Positions 34,346-57,537 of a DNA stretch of 64,000 nt are shown here, piece after piece. A program made the position numbers and the translations under genes. How positions within the stretch are numbered: position 1 is the stretch's first letter; every line of letters starts with the position of its first letter. This DNA is from Schistocephalus solidus (lineage: Eukaryota > Platyhelminthes > Cestoda > Diphyllobothriidea > Diphyllobothriidae): assembly GCA_017591395.1 (NCBI GenBank), contig WEDG01004155.1, forward strand, positions 1 through 64,000. The letters are read 5' to 3'. The notes under the pieces were generated by a model. That model was given only the letters and a program-made list of their open reading frames with translations. It was not told the origin of the DNA and ran no database searches.

Positions 34346-34773
34346 AGTTTTTTGAGAATGCTCCCATCGTACATCATCATAAACGTTATGAGGTTCGATG
34401 CACTTGTGGCAGCGACAGAGATCTACTTCTACTTAAAGTTGCTCTGATAACCAATTCCACTGAGCACACAGTACGGATTTCGCAAACGCCTTGGAATCAC
34501 CGACATGCTCTTGCCGCTAGTTACTTGCGATAAGAATGCCAATAAATACTGCTTGGCCTCTTCTCCACGTTTCACAGTTTGAAAGGGGGCTTTCGCTGCA
34601 CTGTACCGTAACGCATGCTGAAGTTCTGGAAATTTCACGTTCATGGTAGGGCAACCCTGCAGTTACGCGCAGGTTTGCGTTACCGCCAGTGGAACCACTG
34701 GTACATCCACAAAGTCTTATTCCAGCAATTAGCTGAAAATTTAAAAAGGCCCCATCTTTGAAGCAATAACCTT

Positions 34774-34812
34774 GAGGTTTCGGATTCCTGCTTGAAGCCA
34801 TCATCAGAGCCA
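34774..34812 (-). ncRNA. Penelope-type hammerhead remnant
   Basis: Minus strand: CTGATGA at 34807-34801, helix II GGCTTC/GAATCC (one mismatch), GAAAC at 34781-34777. The cleavage triplet is CTC instead of GTC, so helix III is disturbed. Confidence 0.55.
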
Positions 34813-34879
34813 GCAGCGTAAAGGAGGCGGCGAGGACAAAAAGAGGGCGCAGCATTCGTAGAATTCATTTCCTTCATCG

Positions 34880-36335
34880 GTGTAGATTTATTACGGATAA
34901 CACCACTACCGCTATCACTTCAGGACTCTCAGTCGTGAGGAGCAGAGTGGCCTCGCCAATGCAACCAATTCTGGCCTTTTGAACTCCTCAGTGTTACTGG
35001 ACAGTTATGGGTATCAACTGTTACGCATCGAAATCCAGTACTATACTGACTAAAAGCTTCTCAACCTCGAATACATACATGCCAACACAAAAGTCGGCCG
35101 CAAAAAGATACACGGCCTGTCTTAGGATAATCGAGTGCCTAAAAGGCGGCGGGTGGCGGTCCTCTTTTCTTCCGGGTGTTTACCAACGGATATCGCACGC
35201 CAATCACTGTCATTTTCGGAATTCATGGAACCGTCACTGACTGCCCATCTTGCAGCTGTATTCGTGGGAAGCATGATAGTCAGAAACATCGCAACAGGAG
35301 ACGAAATAACAGCACGAATGATAAGAATGAATTTAAATCACCCAAGTCCTGGAGTCGAATAACTTTCCTCGCCATCGTGTTTGGGTTGTGGCTGATAAAC
35401 GCCATTCCGAACAACTGTTCTACAGTGGCGGTGTTTTGTAGCATTAACAAATGAGATGACTGAAACCTGTGGTAAATTTGAATTTTAAACATCTTTAAAA
35501 TACCTTATAATAAAATAAGAATCCTGCAGGACCGGTTGGCTTGGATACCTGCGGTGAAAACCCTTTTAAGCCAGATACAGACACAGGAGGCCAATCATAG
35601 ATAATCGCAGTGCATGACTCGGATACCGCGAAGAATATTACTGCCTTTCAATCTACCTCATTTGTCAACTCATTACTGAGTTTCGAATTAACCTTCGTAG
35701 ACACTTACACATCTGCTTAAACAACCACTGCAACAGTAACATGGACTTAGCTCGAGGGGACGCCGTCAATAGGGAGTTAAAACTTTCAACTTGCCCACAT
35801 ACAACTACCTTTTTTTCACACCCGGCTTATTCTGGCTGAGGCGGAGGGAAGGGGGGAGGGAGGGTGGAGGGGCATAATGATGAACGCACTGCCAAAACAT
35901 CCGGGGTTCCAAGGAATCTCACCGGCAGGGCCTGAACACTTCCGACACGCTCCCACAGTTTTCACAGTACGGCCGGTTTTGGCAGCCCTTGGACGTACAG
36001 TTTGTCCGTGCGTGTCCGAGGTCAGTTTGCCTGTTGAGAGAACACCTCACCTTTGGAGAAAGCGGGAGGCGGAGACGAATGTATGTTCAGACGCGGTTTC
36101 GTGTTGGCCCCGAGACACGATGGACGTGGGAAGAGAGAATGAGGTTGATATTTCCCAAGTCGTCCCCACTATATTCCAAATCCCACACAAGCCGCAGCCG
36201 CCTCTAGTAAGACAGGCGCAATATCAATGAGAAGTTTGCTACGTCAAACGGTATTTGTAGGCGCACCCGGGGCTGGGCCTATTTATTTCGCGTCCATCCG
36301 CCAAAAATAAAGTAGCTACTATTTTAGTAATTTTG
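34880..36335. other. No recognisable gene
   Basis: Overlapping open frames at 35007-35454 (+) and 35877-36230 (+) lack known motifs. A G-rich stretch is at 35845-35872. Confidence 0.3.
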
Positions 36336-36339
36336 TAAT

Positions 36340-36535
36340 CATGGGCTCGTTTTAGGTTTGAATAATCCATTGTACCCAATTGTGAAAAAATGATGGCCTC
36401 AGTAGGCAATCCCGCTTGGACAGTCAGCTTGCCATATCAAAATTTGTGGATCCCATACGTTAGGCGGGTAACTTGCATCAAGTGTGATTAAACTCACGGC
36501 TCCCAGTGGGGGCCTCGTAGCTCAAGTAATTTTGC
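36340..36535 (+). mobile_element. SINE-B fragment
   Basis: CAATCCCGCTTGGACAGTCAG, TTTGTGGATCCCATACG, GGCGGGTAACTTG and GGGGCCTCGTAGCTCAAG match the unit at 62930-63235. The tRNA-like head is truncated. Confidence 0.6.
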
Positions 36536-36719
36536 GCTGGTCGGTTGAAAAGAAAAGTCAAATTTAAAGATGAGTGAAGTTCCTCTTGTTTAAGTGCTTT
36601 CACCGACCAGATTGCAAGACTTGCTAGTTCCTTTGCGTTTTGAGACTGCGTTTGGAGCCATCGTAGGCATTCGAATAGGGACCAGTAATATATGCAAAAT
36701 GGAGTACCCAAAAAGTTGC

Positions 36720-37010
36720 GGGAGACTCTGATGACTCCTGGTTTATTAATTGTCGTCAGCCGGCCATAGACAGATCCAGATCTGGATGATATTTAATGAC
36801 CAGAGCTGGTCACTCCAGTCTACGTCGTCTTTTTTGATCCTTCATCGTGCCTACACGGGCTCAATATTGAGCCTAAAAATGCAACGTGTTCCATTATAGT
36901 TAATATTCTCAAATCTGGGTTCGAACCTTGGTTACTTCCAAACGTGGGGTTGAGTAAACCCGGCCGATGACAGCCATCCTAATATCGTTTCTTTTTGTCG
37001 ATAGTCCATC
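36720..37010. repeat. Two decayed SINE-A pieces
   Basis: Minus 36775-36750 has GGCCGGCTGACGACAATTAA and AACCAGG-like sequence. Plus 36900-37000 has GGGTTCGAACCTTGG then CCCGGCCGATGACAGCC. Both retain traces of box B or the ribozyme only. Confidence 0.4.
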
Positions 37011-37122
37011 CATTAATGTGTCCAGTACTTTATTATTTTTTTGAAGAACGACAGCCGCTATCTAGCAAATATCATTTTTGCTTGCTGTCACCTGATCATT
37101 GACATGTCTTTTCGTTTTCTAG

Positions 37123-37247
37123 AAAACCCAATGGTAGTTGCCAGCGAATCGATGGGTTCACTTGCCTCAACCACCGACCCCGAGGAAACTCTTGATGTCG
37201 CATTTCAACAAGCCAACGTTGGGGGCAGTCATGTAGCGGAGTCGCGC
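37123..37247 (+). CDS. Candidate alternative 3' exon of RNF13-like gene
   Basis: Strong acceptor TTTTCGTTTTCTAG and strong donor CGC|GTGAGT. Needs an incoming phase 1, exactly what a donor at 31487 in the RING-tail exon would supply. Encodes ENPMVVASESMGSLASTTDP then EETLDVAFQQANVGGSHVAE, a low-complexity acidic segment like the family tail. Read through without splicing, it stops at 37292. There is no homology proof. Confidence 0.35.
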
Positions 37248-37299
37248 GTGAGTACCCATCCAACAACGAGCAGTGATGTACACAGAGTATGAACCTCCC

Positions 37300-38860
37300 C
37301 TCCTCCCCTACGATATCTCATTTACCCGTCAATTTGTCGCGTTGCCAGAACTCCAGCAGTCATCCAAGTTGCACTGCCTCTATATTTTCTTGGCACCTGC
37401 ACCCATATTTGCTGACTTACTCGTGCAGACTGGAGGGAGGAAAGCAATGATTTTTATACGGAATTTATAATTCCTATCGACTGTGATTTTTCATATGATC
37501 GGGGAGGCGATTGTGTCAGACACCCGTGTCCCCCGTCCCTCCTTTATAGTCTGACTTCAATCCTTTCTTTCTGCTCCTTCTTCTCTATTCGATTTTCCAT
37601 GTTTTGTCTACAGTTGTCGTCTTTATATCATGCCGGTATTTTGTCGCCGCCCCTATTCTTTCAACTCTCGGCGTTACTCCACCTGACCTATTGACTCCCC
37701 CCCTCTCCCGCTACCCATCTTTTACGCGCCATTGCTAATTCAGCCGGGTTTTTATCCACTGGTGTCAGCTTTTGTCCTAAATTTTGCTTCGTGCTTAGGC
37801 ACCCTTTTGGGCTAACCTGAGGAAAAACGAAGGCGAACGTCAGCCAAGACCGTGTAGCTCGTTAGTCGGATGAGCTAACAGTTTCAGACTGTTGAGAGAT
37901 CCTCAGGGTGGCAATTTTTGGGTCTCATAGGCCTGTTTATCGTACCTTCGCCTGCAGGCCGAATTCGTACTGATTTAGTAGAAATCGATGGAGGTGGCGT
38001 GAAGGCTGCGATTACCGGATTTATCTGACACTGGAATTCCCATTTACCTACCAGATACCAAAGATTTTTACCTAGGTCAGCATGGACTGTCCACTAGCTC
38101 TAGAACTTTGTTTGCTAACGATTTTTCCGCTTGTATGGTATCTCAGACCCCTGGGGATATATGGCCTGCGTCGTGTGTGGTACGAGCCCACGCTCATCTC
38201 CGACGATAATGACTGTTTTCGTAGGAGTTCAGTGGTGTGGGGGCAGAGAGCGAAGTAAATTAAGCTCAGTGTTACCGCGCCACGACAGGGCCCACCTAGT
38301 GGGGCAGTAGTGTGGTCGCGACGGTAGAAGTATCGGCAAAACACAATGGATGATTTAACATAGTGTCTGGAAGATGTCATAGCCGGCTTGACATGGCGGG
38401 ATCTTCATCTTTTGGTGCGAGTAGCGTGTGTTTCTGATGACCAGGGATCCGAGGCTTCTTACTCGTTGCAGAACGGTAAATTACCCTTTTTGATCTAACA
38501 TCCAAAATCCGCAGCAATATTTGCAGTTCTTACTTAGGGGGCAGCCTTCTTGCCGCCTATAGCTCATCTAAGGAAACCGTGCATGCCTATTTCCAGCTGA
38601 GGACCTTTAGGTGTTCATTCCAGCATTCATGATGCGGTGAAGTGTACCACGACGAAACCTAGGTCTGATGCTTTACCGTACCACTTCCTCCGAGCGCGCC
38701 TATGACATCTTACCGATCAGTATTGTCATTGGCGATAATAGTTTCTCGTCGTGACCTTTATGACATTGCTACTGACGTGAGACCAGAACTGGCCCCATGA
38801 AGGTCTAGTAAGGAGTGTTGAGAAAAGGTCGTGTGTGGCACGCGTAGACGGGCTGTTTAG
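37300..38860. other. No recognisable gene
   Basis: Pyrimidine-rich 37480-37760, then unassigned sequence. A tRNA-like stretch near 37852-37880 (GTGTAGCTCGTTAG) does not fold into a complete tRNA. Confidence 0.3.
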
Positions 38861-38869
38861 CTATATGGT

Positions 38870-38990
38870 AAACCACGCCTGAACTTAACTACCGTTGTCT
38901 TTGTGTTGTTCTTCCATCGGGTCTGGTGTGTGAGGAAGGAGAGTGCGACAGTTGCTGTGCAAGTGTAAACTAATTAACAGGTATGTCCCC
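38870..38990 (+). repeat. Repeat C copy, partial
   Basis: GAGGAAGGAGAGTGCGACAG then TTGCTGTGCAAGTGTAAACT corresponds to the GAGTGCGGTAGATGC...CAAG block of other copies. Confidence 0.5.
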
Positions 38991-39724
38991 ATGGTTGTGC
39001 CTACCATGCTTTTGATAACGTCCGCGACGGTCAAAATGTCACAGCGATGACGCAAGCCACAACATTAGAGTACACCTCAAACGCACAGGCAGCTTTTTTA
39101 ACCGCATCAATACCCAAAAAAAGCGAAAAGACCCCACCCGGTCGGCACTTTTAAGGTTTGCCTGAGGTATAGCAGTCACCTATTGAGAACATTAAGTAAA
39201 CAAAGGTAAGGCCGGTTTTTACTGAGGCCACGATTGAGAGATGGATTTCCCATAGCGGTTGTTCGGTGCGTCTGGGCCTCTGGACTCCAGCGGCAGGTCA
39301 TTCTAGGTTGCAAACGAACGGTGTTTAAATCAAGAGTCACTCGCGCATGTTCCTCTTCTGATGCAGGATCGCACTTATCTGTCGGTTGAATTACAACGCG
39401 TGATAGATGGGTGAAAGTCGAAACCCATTAACACGGTGTCAGATTTCCAAAGCCAGCTATTTTTGTGCCCACAAAGTCGGACTCGTGACATTCTGCAGGG
39501 TGTTAACACCGACGCGTCTATGGACTCTGTTCTTCTCTCGGCCTGCCGGGGTTAAATGCTGTAGGCGAGTGCAGAGGAGCCGGTTTACGAGGGAGCAAAG
39601 GAAGCCGTTTCCGGTGCACTGACGTCAGTCTTCCAATACCTATCTGTTAATATTGCTAATAAACAGACCGTAGAAATAGCCCATCCGTTGGATCCAATCG
39701 TGAAAGACGCTGCTGCCTCAGTGA

Positions 39725-40445
39725 GATTCTATTCCACGACAGCAAGGCTTTATTACAGCCAACGATCTAACCACATGACCTACGAGTCCTCAACCCTAAC
39801 GCTAACAGCTTTTCAGTTCATTAAACTCACTTTTTGAAAACTCAGCGGCCTCGGTATGATTCGATCCTATGCCAGCAAGAGGAAAGCTTTAGTACAACCA
39901 ACGCTCTAGCCAACTGAGCTATGAGGTCCCCACCGGGAAGCATGATTTTATTCACACTTGGGTCAGTTTACCCGTCCAGCCTGCTGCAACGTATGGAATC
40001 CACCAATTCTGCTACAGATAACCGACTGCCCTAAGAGGATTTTCTAAGCAATCAATCTATAATCTACCAGATGACTACCAGGCGCAAGTAATTAGTAGAG
40101 GATTTTGGCATATTTGAATAATTTGTTCGACCCGCTTGTGAAAAACTCGGCGGGATTCGAACCCACGCCAGCAAGGGGAAGTTTTAGTACAAACAACGCT
40201 CTAGCTACGAGGCCCCCACCGGGAAGCATGAGTTTATTCACACTTGGGTCAAGTTACCCGCCCTGGCCACTGTAACATGCGGTTTCCGCCAGTTCTGATT
40301 CAGCAAGCAGGAGCATTTACCAAGCAATCAACCGAGAATTCACCTGATAACTACCAGGCTGGGCTAATAAATAGGTGTTTTTAGCGATTAAAATAATTAA
40401 TTTAATCCAATTGAAAAAACTCGACGGCCACGGCAGGTAAAGTTA
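39725..40445 (-). repeat. Array of SINE-B / tRNA-like units
   Basis: Three tRNA-like heads on the minus strand at about 40225-40145, 39935-39845 and 39795-39730. Each has (C/T)CGTAG- or CATAGCTCAG-type box A, GAGCGTTGG or ATCGTTGG, and AGCCTT/AGCTTTCC followed by TTGCTG. The first two are about 290 nt apart and are separated by the same body sequence seen at 62.9 kb (GATTGATTGCTTAGAAAATCC, GGATTCCATACGTTGCAGCAG). Confidence 0.65.
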
Positions 40446-41245
40446 ATCTGTCAAAACACCCATTTCTTATCAATAGGACTAAAGACAGGACAGCAACTTG
40501 AAAACGAATAGGAACACTGCAGTACTTCCTGCTGAAATCCACCGTACTAACTCCGGTCAGCTACGTTTACAGGTTTCCTCGGGGCGATGTCCGGTCCTTC
40601 TTCCGCAACGGGAGCTAAATTTATGATTAGCCAACCATTTGAACAAGCCTTTCATCCAACTTAACTGAAGCACAGTAAGCTGAACAAATGAGTGGCATCA
40701 GTCAGAGTCAACTTCAAAAGAAAACAAACGACATGTTCAGTTGCGTAGGAGGGTTGGCTTTTTAAAATGGCATAAAAGGTATTAAAGCCAACACCAGACT
40801 CTATACAAAAAACGGCTTTATCTGAAAAACATTGTGCTCGCCCCAATTTTTAACGTGATTTTTGAAGGCAACTGATTTCCTTCCGGTAATGTTGGAGTTT
40901 TCCGAGGAGACGACATGGGGGTGTCTGGACAAACAGCTTTTTCGGAAATAGCCTCAAGGCTACGACTCCAGTGGAACACGAAGTCTTCTGCCTTCCGCCG
41001 CGATACTAAATGGAGCAGACGACCGATTAGGCCGACAGTGAGCATGCTAAGATAACTATGAGCATTTGATCACTCCCAGTTGATAAAACCTGGTTCCCAC
41101 GCTGGGATGTGGTCAAAACTTCCGCATTAAAATATCCTGAAGAGAGGAAGTATGGTGAATACCAATGAATGCTTCATTTTGCTAACAGTCTGACCAGGGG
41201 CTTTTGAAAGTCATCGGGCTATCACAAAGGAAGTCCAATAGTCCG
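40446..41245. other. 3' flank of mLST8; no recognisable gene
   Basis: Minus frames at 40661-41045 have no domain. Nothing else supported. Confidence 0.3.
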
Positions 41246-41251
41246 TTTATT
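41246..41251 (-). terminator. Candidate poly(A) signal for mLST8
   Basis: AATAAA on the minus strand, 350 nt downstream of the stop codon. Chosen by position and motif only. Confidence 0.3.
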
Positions 41252-41600
41252 CCATGTGAAAGATGACGCACAGGAAGTCATAATGTGACAAGTAGAAAAG
41301 ATATCGGATGGTGAAGTTGGAAGGCTGTGGAAATAGGAGGTAGCTCTGGCGAACTCCAGACTTTCCAAAGGAACCCTTCTAGAAGTTGCAGTTTTTCCGA
41401 GTGATGCCACCGACCCACGGCCTCAGTAAGTCTACTTTGACAACTCCATCCACTCTGGAAAACATGGTTCCGATCAGAGCGTTCTGGCTACTGTTGGAGA
41501 TATCAAATTACGGTTCAAAGGACAACAAGCCGTGCGGAGGAGTGCACCGAGAGGGATCGGGGAAAAAAACGTATGTACAGGGAGATGGGGGAAGCGGATG

Positions 41601-51115
<9,515 letters not shown>

Positions 51116-51209
51116 TACGCATAAAACGTATATATAAAATCTGCAGCCACAAAACGAATCTATGCTCAAGGTCAAACTGCAAGACGGAATGACCCACTCG
51201 ACTAGGCCT

Positions 51210-51290
51210 ACAGATATATATATATATATGTTCGTACATCTATATATATGCACCTATATATATATATCGATCTAGATACATACATATATA
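51210..51290. repeat. (AT)n-rich tract upstream of mLST8
   Basis: Three TATATA runs separated by short unique pieces, 95-175 nt upstream of the mLST8 start codon. Confidence 0.85.
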
Positions 51291-51299
51291 CCTTTAATT

Positions 51300-54200
51300 T
51301 TCGAACAAATCTTCACTCAAAAATATCTAAAAAATAACAATTTAAATCACCAGAAAATGAAAGGTTGTGATCATTATTTAAATAGATAATGGGCATCCAA
51401 ACAGAAAATATTGAAAAAGTTAACTAGCAATGCATGAAGCATCTAACAAATAGAAAAAAATTAATTAAGAAATGATTTGAACGTATCGAATATTTTATTC
51501 TATTTTATTAACCTTAACATGGTTAACGTTTTCAATGTGGTCTGATAGTACGCATTACTCTCAACGGACACTCCATGCGAAAATCATAATCATCATACTG
51601 AGATGATCTCGCAAGTTTCTTCACTCGTTGTATTGCAGCGATGTAAAATGTAAGTAAAGAGAGCTGAAAAACTGTAGCCATTTCAGTAGGTTTCACGTTC
51701 AACAAACTTCATAACCTTTTTATTAAAACGTTGCTATTTGGAAAATTTTTGTCACTGCTCCTTTTAATGATAAAGTTTTTTGCCTTCCAAAAATTCGAAT
51801 ATTTTCCAGATCTATCTTGTGTCAATTTTTCTAGCCTTCTAACATTGAAGCGATGCCGGTTCTTATTTATTCTCATAATTTTACGGCCTTCTTGGGTGTT
51901 CCTGTGTATATGAAATTTGAATTGCGTAGACAAGCTGGGTTGCAGTGATCTACATTGAACCAATAAAAGACTGTGTCGATAAACACTAGCAGAACTTGTG
52001 GGCAATGCAGTTTGCATCGCTAAATACGAGCTCGAAACTTTACGAGGCCTACAGTCGTGTGAAGGCGCTAAACTAGCTAACAACCTATCAATAAATGAAC
52101 CGACGAGGAAAAAATGCACTTTTTTGAATAAAGTCAGTCAGACAGAAGCCACAAAAGTATATGAGAACCATATGTGGCACCATGCGAAGTTCCTTTTCTT
52201 GACTTATTTGTTGACCAAAGTATTTCGCAAGGCCGAATACGATACATTAATTGAACTCCAAGCCGACAATCGCAATCTTTCCAGAGAACAAGTAAATTTC
52301 GATTGGTGTATGATGCAAGACGGACTTTCTACGAAATTCCAATACTTTATAAGAGGATCGACAAAGGAAACAGTTTCCGTAAGCATGCTGAATTGGTAAA
52401 CCTCTGCGGGGTCGTCGGCAATAAAGATTTAAATTTCAATGTCACCGATCAACCGACGCCCGAAAAAAGAGAGCCCAAGCGACGGCCAAAACCCAATTAT
52501 ATGGCCTTCCTTAAACTCCCGGTCCATTCTAACACTATAACGCACTCCAGTTTGTGGGTTAGAAACTTGCACGTTTAGGCGTCTCCAATGTCGACTGATG
52601 ACTCAGATCACAACGGAAGTTTGCGAGTCGATTCCCGGAAAAACTAAACTGGAAAATGTGCAACCATAAGGATCGATGCCACTTGTTAATGGTTTATCTC
52701 TCCTCGCTTATAGTCAGATACTCTAGCAGTTATTATCACTATTTTTAATCTGCGAAAATGAATAAAGTCATATAGTGAATCGTATCGAGCATTTCACTGT
52801 CCTCAAACTCTGATGTTTCTGTTTCAGAACGTTTCTGATAGAGGTTAATCGATTTCCAAATTCAAAGTGGAGACAGTCCTGCAACGGTTGAAGTCGATAG
52901 TGGTACCATTCCACAGAAGGAAATTTTCGGGCTCGGTATTCGCGATCCCCTTTGTCGTCAACGAATTATTTATGCATGAACTAATTTGAGCCCTGACAAG
53001 GATGACCAAGACAAGACGCAAACCATTAACTTGAGTTCGTTTAAGTCATTATGTTCATGCATATTTGGGCCCCAGAACGGCTGATCTAAAATTTGGTGCT
53101 GTCAGGTGTTCTAGGCACTCCTCTTACATCGATTGCTCATGTCTTTGTCGGTCATTCTCAAAATATATGTGAAGAAGAGCATCGGATGAACGCACTCCTA
53201 GTGGCCTTCCACAAGGTACAAATTCGAGACAAATTTCTTAATGTTCAACAGTTTCTGTTTTCCATTAGCCCACTTCATTCGACACCAAAGTCTGCAATGT
53301 CCTCCAAAATGTTTCTGCTGAAAAATAATTCAGAAAAATGTTATTCAACTGAGAAAATAGTACTGCTGTTGCATTCTTTAGTTTCCTTCTAGCAACTGAA
53401 CCCTGAAGCACCTTGTTAATGAATATTATGATCGCACTTGATGTTTTTACTATATAAACCGCGTGAAAACAGAGGGATTACCTTAACAGATAAAAACCTT
53501 GAGTAAGCTCTAACTAGTACGAACCTCAGACCGGAACCAAAGTATAGAGTTTTTTTACTCTTCGGTGAACGGATAATGAGTAAGTTAATGGGAATTCTTG
53601 GCCATCAGATGCTACACCGCCATGACTCTGTTACCCTCTTTTATTCGACTAAAAATTGGTAACACCGGAAGAATTAAAATCCTGTCCTGGCTTTCGCTTC
53701 TGGCGAACTGCTTCTTGGTTGTCGCACTTTCGCTTTTATAAACCACGGCTAATTACCAAAACAGAAATGCAATATTAGCATGCAAATTTGTCCACAAAAG
53801 AAAACAGCCTACACGTAACAAACCATGCGCGTTTGAATCATAAACGATATTCAGCATGATACCACTGGTAAGTACGATGACCCCTGCTGGTCCGTTTAGG
53901 CGCAGACAAAAGAGCACTAGGCTCTGCTTTTACACCTCAGAATTGCTACATTAAAAGGGCTCCACTGCCACAACCCTTAAGCGATAGTCATGTAGCTATT
54001 TAAGCATCTGAAATGACAGCACATAAAGAATTTAAAGTTTTTCAGCACCCACAGACGAAGTGTAAGAAACCATTCATTTCATATTTGTTACCAAAAATGG
54101 AATCCAAGGGAATATTTGATGTAGTTTAACTACTTAGAAATAGGCACTATTCATAAAAAGGCTCGATGATGGAAGGATCTGAGTACCAATGCCAGGCTAT

Positions 54201-56180
54201 ACACGCCTAGGGTTAGGTGTGGCTGAGTGAGGACGGAAAATAATCTAGGAATGGCGTGCTTAGTTTGCCTCGTCTGTACCGGTTTACCTCATCTTTCCCC
54301 ACTACTGATAGTTAGGAAACTGCCCTTGACAGGCCTAGATCAGAGCTCATGATGCAACGGGATGAGCGTATCTCGTTCGATGATGCGGTATTTTTTTGCA
54401 CTAGAAAGATATAAACGTTGGTTTGCACAGAGGCAACACCGGAAACGACCAAGGCACTGCTGGCACTCCGGCCCACTGGTTGGACCCAGTTGGCGCCTTA
54501 CCCACACGTCAGCCACGCCCGTATTTCCGGTCGTGGATATTTGTCGGGGGCGACCGGATGGTGGGGATAGTTCTGTCTAAGGCTGTAAACACGCCCCGAA
54601 ACAGCCTCTGACCTCAGTCTCAGCTGCGTTTCTCGGTCTGCAAAAGCAGCTAACTCCAATATGCGAAGACCTCGTTCAAGGAAGACGCAGTCGTACTACC
54701 CTTATCCAGGAGAGGATTTGAAGGAAGGTGGACGCAAAGAAGTATGGTCGTTTGTGTATTAGAAAAAAAATAAGCTTAAAAAACAAATTTGACAGGTAAA
54801 GAGTTTTGGCGAGAAGGAGATCCAGGGGACTCCTAACTTTCCAGGAACACTTCCGCGTTTATAGAATGTGCGGCGGCCGTGAAGATTGCCCGCACCTACA
54901 GAAAGGAGCAAAGTAACTTTTCTGAATGATATTCAGCCAGTTAGTAAGTTATAGGAGATAAAAAACACACTGATACGTATTAACAGCGAAGGGATGAATA
55001 GATTCAGCAGCACAAAAATGACCTTGCATGGTAGGGAGAAGCGATGTAGGGCGTGTGTTTGATTGGGAGACTGGAGTGATTGCTGGCAGCTATCACTGTC
55101 GGCAAGTTACAATTCACTGTTTGAGGACCCAAGAGTTGAACTCAAGTTCCGTTCATCATTCAGTTGATCGATCTACCAGTTTGGCCATGGTCTCATTTAT
55201 CTTCAGCTGCTGTCGGAACTTTTCGCAATAATACGCCTTGACTGTATGCCGCTAATCACTATATGACAGTCCCGAGGGATTTCAAGCCAGAAGTACAAGA
55301 ATAAGACGGTGCGCTAACAGTGCACCCTCAAAAACGATCTTGGCCTTCGTCATCGATGCTACCGCTGCCTTTAAATTTGCTTTCGATTTCGCACTTGGTT
55401 TGACTGCGAGCAAAAGTTTTCGAGTGGTTCCACTACCACCACCAGCAAAAAACGTGACCGGCACTTTTAAAAGGACTAAGCACTTCGGATAACGATTTTT
55501 CTTTAATTTTTGGTGTCTTGATAACTGTTCAAAACCTCGGCGAAAATACTGAAAAGGGATTCAGAAAGTTGACGCATGAATAAGTTAAGCTTCAAGATGA
55601 CAGGTGACGGAAAGGAACAGTAGAAGATAGCGACCTTCCAGCGCATGACCACCAGAATGACTCCCTGATCTGCAAAGAAGTTCCACTAGTAGGCGTTGGC
55701 TCGGCAGCCGAAAGGGAAGTCGTTTAGGATAAACGTTATGCAACAGGTCAAGTTGGTGGTGGTAAGGAATGTGCTGAGATCATATCTTGCAGCCAACCCT
55801 ATCTAAAACTGGACGTCTTAAGTCGTCGAATTTGCGCCTACTTGCTTCTCCCGCATGTGTCACGCGATAAGCGCTCGGTTCAAGTCAGTTGATGCAATAC
55901 CCTTTCATGTTATCATGACTTGAACAGGCTTATGAGATAGAGAAGGGGTTGAGATGGATGTAGTTTCGACCTGGCGCTCAGTTTTTCACTACAAACAAAC
56001 AAAACGCGTCGAAACTACTACAACGTACTAACAGTTATGAGTCAGAAGGTTGCCATCTGACGGAATTACTCGGTACTACCTGGGACTGAGGGTCAGGGTC
56101 ACTATGAATATTGTGCCGATTTGAGAACAGAGAACTTCCCAACATGAAACCCAGAACATGCAGAGTTAAGGAAAATTCTG
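51300..56180. other. MED15-mLST8 interval, no supported gene
   Basis: The longest open frames are 51998-52399 (+, 133 codons; VNFDWCMMQDGLSTKFQYF) and 51709-52119 (-, overlapping). Neither shows a family motif. 54170-54330 has a faint SINE-A trace (GGTTAGGTGTGGCTGAGTGA). The last MED15 exon should also lie here or in the next segment, but was not found. Confidence 0.35.
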
Positions 56181-56259
56181 TTTGTGTTACGGCAAGACTA
56201 GCTCTTTAGCTTTCTCAGTCACTGCTAACATACCCCAGCTCCTGGTCAGGTTTACGTTG

Positions 56260-57530
56260 TCTTGCCACTGTCCTATGGTTGGTGTTGGTGGTGTAGTAGG
56301 CTGTCATCTTTCCAACGCTACTGTATGGAGCGGAGACCTGAACGGTCTACCAAAAGCAGGCGCGAAAGCTCAACCACTTCCATCCCAGCTGCCTGCGCAG
56401 AATACTTAAAGCTGAGGTGGCAAGACACGATCCCGGACAAAGAAGTGCTGGAGCGAACAGACCTCCTCAGCACCTACACCCAGCTGAGGCAACTGCAACT
56501 GCGCTGGAGTGGCCACCTAGTGAGGATGGACGACGAGTGACTACCCAAGTGACTCTTCAATGAAGATTTCGCCTGGATTACTCGTCGACAAGGGGGGGGG
56601 GTCAAGAGCGAAGCTACAGGTACACTCCGAAGACTTCCCTGAAGCAACTGCAGACCAACCCAACAAACTGGGAGGACCTAGCCCGGAACCGACCGACCTG
56701 GAGAAGGACAGTGAAGGCAGGAGCCGCAATCTATGAAATCAACGGGATTGCCGTCGTCAAGGTCAAAAGGGCTGCATGCAAGTTACCAGCGCCCCGGACC
56801 AAAACCACCAATGTACAAGCCCTCCCAGTGTGCAGGCACCGTCAACGCGCCTTCGCGCGCGAATCGGTATGGTTGGACACCTTCGGACACGAAGCAACAG
56901 CAATCCGACAGCATTCGCTTCTGCGCCAGCGAACACCTCCGCTGCCAACCCTGCGTCGGACCCCACGACGACCACAACTGACACTATTTCCTCTACTTCC
57001 TCCACCGAAAGGACCACATCCCACCGATCATCACCTGATAGCACCGCCAACGCCACCACCACCAGCGATGGGGATTGAACCCTAACCTGTCTTCATTGCG
57101 ATTGCACATTCACCTCACACATCGGCCTGGTCGGCTACTTGTAAATCCATCGCGCAGAGTACCAGTAACTAAGCCCCAACACAAAGCAAAGATCGTCGCA
57201 TCCACTGATTTCACTACCCTCGCCCATTCACTCACCGATGCGGCCACATGCACATCCATGACAGCAGAATTCACCGCAGTATCGACAGCACCGATACCCC
57301 ACGCACACTGTTTGATCCTGCAATTCCCACCACCACTGCCACCAATACTACCCCGGATGAAAATCACCCAGCCCCTCCCGACTTCTCCTGCCCAAACTGC
57401 GCCCGCACCGTCACCTCAAGCATCGGTCTGGTCGGTCACCTGCGAACCCATCACACGGAAACTGACGAACTACTGTCTGGGGCTCTGACATACAGTCGTC
57501 GCGCCCGCCTCCAGTACCCTTATTGCTCCA
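56260..57530 (+). mobile_element. LINE 3' fragment with C2H2-like finger tail
   Basis: Same family as the 18.9-22.5 kb element. It starts in the RT C-terminus (LRRILKLRWQDTIPDKEVL, LRQLQLRWSGHLVRMDDE at about 56390-56540), the part deleted in the other copy. It then has GAAIYEINGIA and finger-like units (CPNCARTVTSSIGLVGHLR near 57388-57445; GMVGHLRTR near 56865). Frameshifts and stops throughout. Confidence 0.8.
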
Positions 57531-57537
57531 CCACCAG

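Noticed and set aside
51998..52578. Overlapping plus-strand open frames, considered as a retroelement ORF
   Set aside because: No catalytic or zinc motif, frames overlap, and no repeat copy elsewhere in the window.
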